From assembly GCA_046351325.1 (NCBI GenBank), contig JAXLYR010000003.1:496001-560000 (forward strand): a DNA stretch of 64,000 nt. The letters are read 5' to 3'. Below the pieces are notes generated by a model, which saw nothing but the letters and a program-made list of their open reading frames with translations, had not been told where the DNA came from and made no database searches. Below, piece after piece: positions 60,538 through 64,000 of this stretch. The stretch comes from Xiheicaenibacterium sp046351325 (GTDB taxonomy: Bacteria; Myxococcota_A; Polyangia; Polyangiales; Polyangiaceae). Each line of letters opens with the position of its first letter. The stretch's first letter is position 1. Both the position numbers and the translations under genes were made by a program.

Positions 60538-61494
60538 TCAGCCAGCGACGTCGATGAGCACCTTCATCACCCCAGGGCGAGCGGCGTGCTGCACGGCCGC
60601 GGCGGCCTCGGGGAGGGGGTAGCGACGTTCGATCAAGTCGGCGAGGTCGAGATCAGTCCGGGCCATGAGGCTCACGGCTGCTCTCAAGTCGCCGCAGCGG
60701 GACCCGACGAGCCGTATTTCGTGGATGACGAGCGGCGACAGATCGACCGAGTGGGGTCGTGCTGTGGTGGTCTTCAATACGATTGTCCCACGGGGTCGCA
60801 CGAGCTCCATGGCTCGCGCGAGGCCGCCCTCACTGCCGGTCGCCTCCACTACGAGGCCCGCTCCGCGGATGTCTCCGGCGTCGCGCTCCAGAATGGCGCT
60901 TACACCAGCGTCACGAGCGCGGCGCAGTTTGTCCTCATGATGGCCGACGAGGGTCACGTCGCGCCCGACGCGGCTGAGCGCTCGTGCGATGAGCTGACCT
61001 AGTTTGCCGTCCCCGAGGACGACGACTCGTCCCGCGACCGACTCGGCGTCGTCGAGCACGTGCAGCGCGGCGGCGAGCGGCTCCGCGAACACCGCATTGT
61101 CGTCCGAGACGGCCGCGGGGACCTCTACGAGGCAGCGCGCCGGGATCGTCAAGCGCTCGGCGAACGCGCCCTGCCGGCCCAGTATGCCGAGCACCGTGCG
61201 GCTCGGACAGTGATGTCCATCGCGAACAGTGCAGTCCTCACACACGCCGCAACCCGCGTTGATATCGGCCACGACTCGCTTGCCGCGCCAAGACGGATCG
61301 TCTGCCTCGAGGACAGTGCCGACGAACTCGTGCCCAGGCACGCCGCGAAAAGCCATATAGCCGCGCGCGAGCTGGAGATCAGTGTCGCAGACCCCGGCGA
61401 GCCGCACTGCGACGAGCGCCTCGCCCGCTGCGCGCGCGGGCTCTGGGAGGTCGCTCTTCAATTGGATGCTGTCGTCGAGGAGGAGGCCGAGCAC
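60538..61494 (-). CDS. Zinc-dependent alcohol dehydrogenase (MDR family)
   Basis: 318-aa medium-chain dehydrogenase/reductase. Catalytic-zinc motif GVCDTDLQLARG and GHEFVGTV; structural-zinc region CGVCEDCTVRDGHHC; NAD(P)-binding VVVLGDGKLGQLIARAL; and the closing VHQGV-like part replaced by VQHAARPGVMKVLIDV. Shorter than typical (about 340-350) because the N-terminus is brief. It oxidises an alcohol or sugar alcohol, substrate unknown. Neighbours are unrelated; it may be cotranscribed with the lipoprotein gene at 61543, 48 bases upstream on the same strand. Confidence 0.88.
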   Translation of the reverse strand: MLGLLLDDSIQLKSDLPEPARAAGEALVAVRLAGVCDTDLQLARGYMAFRGVPGHEFVGTVLEADDPSWRGKRVVADINAGCGVCEDCTVRDGHHCPSRTVLGILGRQGAFAERLTIPARCLVEVPAAVSDDNAVFAEPLAAALHVLDDAESVAGRVVVLGDGKLGQLIARALSRVGRDVTLVGHHEDKLRRARDAGVSAILERDAGDIRGAGLVVEATGSEGGLARAMELVRPRGTIVLKTTTARPHSVDLSPLVIHEIRLVGSRCGDLRAAVSLMARTDLDLADLIERRYPLPEAAAAVQHAARPGVMKVLIDVAG

Positions 61495-61542
61495 CGTCCG
61501 AAGCTAGCCCTTTGGTCTCCGGACGTCGACCGCAGCGCGCGC

Positions 61543-62163
61543 TCACGGCTCGAGGTCGACCCGATCCGATTGATAGAGAGGGGCGGCTCCCCGGTCCTTG
61601 TGGTTCAAGGTCGCGTCCAGCTCCTTCTGTGTCGAGATGTGGAGCTTCAGCTTGTGGAGCTCACCCTCCTTGAACGCTGTTAGGTTACCGCTGTCCGCTT
61701 TGTAACGAGCTCGGCTGAGCTCGGGGCAGCCATGCGCGACGAAGAGATAGGGCGCCGAGTACTTGCCGTGCACCACTCGGACGACCTCGTACTTCATGGT
61801 CTTGATGACGTGGACTATCCCGCAATAGGGCGCGGCTGAGCCCGTATCCACCAAGCGGGCGACGACCTCCAGGGTCGCCGAGGCCTCGATGGGCGCAGCG
61901 CTCGCTGACGCTTCAATCGCGCTGTTGCTCGCGGCCGGGCCGGGTGCGGCGCTCGCTGCGCTCGAAGCGGACGACGCGGAGGCGCCATTGTTAGGGGGCC
62001 GCGCGCTCGCAGTCGCGCTCGTCGTAGCGCTCGCTGTCCCGCTGGGACTCGACCGCCACTCCGAGGTCGACCCCGAGGAGCAAGACGCGAGCGCAGCGAC
62101 GAGGCAGGTCACACGACTCGCTGTTACAATCGCTCTCGGAAACGGAGTCGCGTGCGGCGCCAT
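61543..62163 (-). CDS. Predicted lipoprotein with Ser/Ala-rich linker
   Basis: 206-aa predicted lipoprotein. The N-terminal hydrophobic segment VTCLVAALASC ends in a lipobox. A low-complexity Ser/Ala/Thr linker (about 30-100) leads to a small domain (about 100-190): VVARLVDTGS, CGIVHVIKTMKYEVVRVVHGKY, YLFVAHGCPELSRARY. It resembles short beta-domain lipoproteins abundant in myxobacteria; function unknown. ATG 62163 is the only start giving a full signal peptide. Confidence 0.7.
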   Translation of the reverse strand: MAPHATPFPRAIVTASRVTCLVAALASCSSGSTSEWRSSPSGTASATTSATASARPPNNGASASSASSAASAAPGPAASNSAIEASASAAPIEASATLEVVARLVDTGSAAPYCGIVHVIKTMKYEVVRVVHGKYSAPYLFVAHGCPELSRARYKADSGNLTAFKEGELHKLKLHISTQKELDATLNHKDRGAAPLYQSDRVDLEP

Positions 62164-62184
62164 GTGAGGAGCCTACACCGTTCT

Positions 62185-63165
62185 TCACTGCGGCTGGGTC
62201 GCCCAGTCAATCGCGGCGGCGAGCCGTTTGCCACTGTCCGGAGGGAGCGCGTGCCAGACACGGCCGAGGCTCACATAGCGCGCCGGCAGCCCTCGTGCGT
62301 TGAGCTTCACCGCAGCGCTCTGCATCGTCTTGGCCGCAGAGTCGTACTCTCCACTCGCCAAGACCACTTTGCGAATGCCCGCGAGCTTCAGCTTCTCGGG
62401 GTCGGGGGAGGTCGCCGCGCCGATCAGGACGAGCGCTGTATATCGGCCTGGGTGGGCGAGCGCGACGTCTCTCGCCACGAAGGCGCCTCGCGAGAACCCC
62501 ATGATGACATTGGGCGAGCCAGCGCTCCCGACCGAGTCGAGCTCGCGGCGGACAGCATCGACTTGACTGTCCAGTTGGGCCGTCTTCTCGTCGACGTCGC
62601 CGACCCAGTCATTGCCGCCTCCGCGACAGACTGCATTCCCTGTTGGACACGCCATCGCGAAGCCACTGGGCAGCGCGTCACGCAGCGCTTCGCAGGTGGG
62701 GGCCGCTTCCCAACAAGCGCCGTGGAGCGTCGTCACCAGCGGGGGCGATCTGTCCGGGCTGAGCTGCTTGCCGAGAGAGAGGTGGACAACGCTGTTCGCT
62801 ACAGTGATGTCCGTTTCGGGCTCGAGGGTCAGAAAGCGCGGTCGCGACGGCGCGACCGTGGGGGCAGCCTTCGGCTCGAGCGGCGAGGTCACCAAGGGCT
62901 CGATCGCGCGCTCGGTGCTCGGCTGCGTCGTGAAGCTCACCGGGTTTGCGCTTACAACCGAGTCGGCTCTGGAGCGCGCGCCCAGCGCGACGAGCACGCT
63001 TGTGGTCAAAGCAAATAGCGCCCCCGCGCGAGTGAGTCGGCGGGCGCGCGTCGCGCGCGGGGCGAACTGAGGCCCCCAAACAACTTGGGCTCGCTTTCGC
63101 TCGCCCAACAGGGGGACTCGTTCCCCTCGCTTCGCGAGGCGAACAAGTTGGCTAATTCGGAACAC
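62185..63165 (-). CDS. Exported alpha/beta hydrolase (dienelactone hydrolase-like)
   Basis: 326-aa protein as read. The hydrolase fold covers about 140-320: PPLVTTLHGACWE, nucleophile elbow GFSRGA (Ser225), PGRYTALVLIG, VVLASGEYDSAAK (acid) and a C-terminal VWHALPP (His). A hydrophobic signal (about 47-63, GALFALTTSVLVALG) lies unusually far from the start. GTG 63165 has a strong GGGAGG ribosome binding site. The stretch between start and signal (63150-63081) is a folded repeat element. Whether translation really begins at 63165 or at an internal TTG (63108) is open. Substrate unknown. Confidence 0.78.
   Translation of the reverse strand: MFRISQLVRLAKRGERVPLLGERKRAQVVWGPQFAPRATRARRLTRAGALFALTTSVLVALGARSRADSVVSANPVSFTTQPSTERAIEPLVTSPLEPKAAPTVAPSRPRFLTLEPETDITVANSVVHLSLGKQLSPDRSPPLVTTLHGACWEAAPTCEALRDALPSGFAMACPTGNAVCRGGGNDWVGDVDEKTAQLDSQVDAVRRELDSVGSAGSPNVIMGFSRGAFVARDVALAHPGRYTALVLIGAATSPDPEKLKLAGIRKVVLASGEYDSAAKTMQSAAVKLNARGLPARYVSLGRVWHALPPDSGKRLAAAIDWATQPQ
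63081..63150. repeat. Folded multi-hairpin element in the 5' coding end of the hydrolase gene
   Basis: On the minus strand, outer arms CAACTTG (63150-63144) and CAAGTTG (63087-63081) enclose three hairpins. These are CCTCGC-GAA-GCGAGG, the overlapping GGGGA-acgag-TCCCC, and GGGC-GA-GC-GAAA-GC-GA-GCCC with a GNRA loop and tandem GA pairs. The whole resembles a compact three-hairpin junction. It could be a small mobile repeat or a structured RNA controlling translation. No second copy was seen in the window. Confidence 0.6.
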
Positions 63166-63219
63166 GCGGTCCTCCCGGCACGCGCACCTGTCCCGAGGAG
63201 CTGAATGCTCGACGATAAG

Positions 63220-63237
63220 GCGGCAGACCCCTGCCGC
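63220..63237. other. Strong hairpin in the leader of the hydrolase gene
   Basis: GCGGCAG-ACCC-CTGCCGC, a perfect 7-bp stem about 55 bases upstream of the GTG start at 63165. It could be part of an attenuator or stabilise the leader; there is no U-run after it. Confidence 0.4.
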
Positions 63238-63335
63238 GCGGAGGTCAAACGACCCTCGGCGTTGTGCGTCTGTCGGCTATCGAGGGCGCCGAGAAGAGTG
63301 TGACGAGCAGCCTTGAAAATCGTGTCGCCGACAAA

Positions 63336-63355
63336 CGCGGCTGTGATCAGCCGCG
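63336..63355 (-). terminator. Hairpin terminator at the end of the SWIM gene
   Basis: CGCGGCTG-TGAT-CAGCCGCG, a perfect 8-bp stem. Read on the minus strand the stop codon of the SWIM gene lies in the stem-loop and TTTGT follows, so it is a credible intrinsic terminator separating this gene from the hydrolase gene. Confidence 0.45.
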
Positions 63356-63910
63356 GAGGCGCTCGATCAATCGGTCTCGAAAGAGGCTGTCGTCGAGCGC
63401 GGTCTCGAGGACGAAGACCACGAGCTCCTCGTGCGAGAGCGCTCGAAGTTGGTCAGCGAGCGAGGCCGCTGGCTTCGCCGGTGTCGGAGCTTCGCTCGTT
63501 GTGCTTCGGCTGGACTCGGCCCCCGCGCTGCGTGGGGCCACTGGCGGGGCAGGAGGAGTTGGTGATTCCACTGCAGTCGCCACGGGCGGGGTGGGGGTGG
63601 GGGCGCCAGTCGCAATCGCCGGCATGCGCTCGCTCACGAAGAAGAGCGCGACCGCGACTGCATGCTTGCAGAACGCCTGATCGCGGCCTTGCGGGCAGGA
63701 GCACGCGTACGCGAGGCTCCCCTCTTTGGTCCAGATGCGAACCGAGTAGGACTCGGCGCCACGGACGGTCGCGACGATCCCACCATCCTTGCGCTGGACG
63801 CCTTCGACGCGGCCCTCTTGGAAATACGCTCGCCCCCGAGCGAACGCCCCGTCGCCGGCGAGCCGCTGAATCGTCTCGTTGTGGAGTATGTTCGCGATGG
63901 GAGGTTGCAT
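63347..63910 (-). CDS. SWIM zinc-finger protein
   Basis: 187-aa protein. Residues 10-60 form the leader domain common before SWIM fingers (LAGDGAFARGRAYFQEGRV, VRGAESYSVRIW). The SWIM motif CxCx8CxH is complete: Cys70, Cys72, Cys81, His83 (YACSCPQG...FCKHAVAV). A Pro/Ala-rich linker (100-145) precedes a C-terminal helical region (LADQLRALSHEELVVFVLETAL). SWIM fingers bind DNA or proteins; bacterial examples often pair with SNF2 helicases, none of which is visible here. ATG 63910. Confidence 0.85.
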   Translation of the reverse strand: MQPPIANILHNETIQRLAGDGAFARGRAYFQEGRVEGVQRKDGGIVATVRGAESYSVRIWTKEGSLAYACSCPQGRDQAFCKHAVAVALFFVSERMPAIATGAPTPTPPVATAVESPTPPAPPVAPRSAGAESSRSTTSEAPTPAKPAASLADQLRALSHEELVVFVLETALDDSLFRDRLIERLRG

Positions 63911-63949
63911 CCCGCGGCGATTCTACCGGCAGCGCGCTTCGAAACGAAG

Positions 63950-63984
63950 ACGGGCGAATCGACCGGGATGGCCGACTCGCCCGT
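63950..63984. terminator. Hairpin near the right edge
   Basis: ACGGGCGA (63950-63957) pairs with TCGCCCGT (63977-63984), 8-bp stem with a 19-base loop. On the minus strand it is followed by CTTCGTTTCG, so it may terminate a gene that lies beyond the right edge. Confidence 0.35.
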
Positions 63985-64000
63985 TGGACCGCGCCAACGA

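Noticed and set aside
63130..63165. ISQLVR segment resembling the start of ribosomal protein S12
   Set aside because: The similarity stops after a few residues and the sequence is part of the folded repeat in the hydrolase gene.

Overview
The window is about 64 kb of high-GC DNA with dense, mostly short-range operons on both strands. Several signs point to a Myxococcota bacterium, most likely of the Polyangiales/Sorangium side. These are the many lipoproteins with GC/AC-ending lipoboxes, a Ser/Thr kinase, MopE-type Cys/Asp motifs, DUF4388/REC and roadblock proteins, TPR and HEAT scaffolds, and an aerobic benzoyl-CoA (box) locus. This is inference from gene content; I saw no rRNA, tRNA or CRISPR array.

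Left part (1-8 kb): the 5' end of glycogen synthase; boxC-boxB divergent from a boxR-type XRE/shikimate-kinase-like regulator (epoxidation and ring cleavage of benzoyl-CoA); a secreted protein with a Lys/Asp repeat tail; then a sulfide-oxidation set (SQR, a DUF1641-TusE/DsrC fusion, DsrE-like protein).

Middle (8-51 kb): mostly envelope and signalling genes. They include a membrane histidine kinase, an M1 aminopeptidase lipoprotein, a Ser/Thr kinase, DUF3829, CAP, M14, thioesterase, polysaccharide deacetylase, an ECF sigma/membrane-partner pair, and a coupled three-gene set (unknown protein, PqqD-radical SAM-SPASM, formylglycine-type enzyme). They also include a TVP38-type membrane protein, a TlpA-like thioredoxin, a HEAT/coil/cutA/MFS operon, a two-domain protease lipoprotein, several beta-propeller proteins, and oligoribonuclease coupled to two zinc-ribbon propeller proteins. 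Two genes carry apparent frameshifts at short repeats (near 24.43 and 45.02 kb). A 133-bp MITE-like element with an 8-bp target duplication sits in frame inside the signal peptide of the two-domain protease (40.06-40.21 kb).

Right part (51-64 kb): a tightly coupled six-gene operon encodes a PAS histidine kinase, a roadblock protein, an oxygen-binding-diiron-type MBL protein, a REC-DUF4388-TPR response regulator, an OmpA-like envelope protein and a membrane coiled-coil protein with a roadblock-like end. A pair of 13-bp palindromes spaced 32 bp lies upstream. I regard this operon and the radical SAM/FGE set as the best candidates for undescribed systems. The end holds a giant TPR protein, a zinc alcohol dehydrogenase, two secreted proteins (one with a remarkable folded repeat in its 5' coding end) and a SWIM zinc-finger protein.
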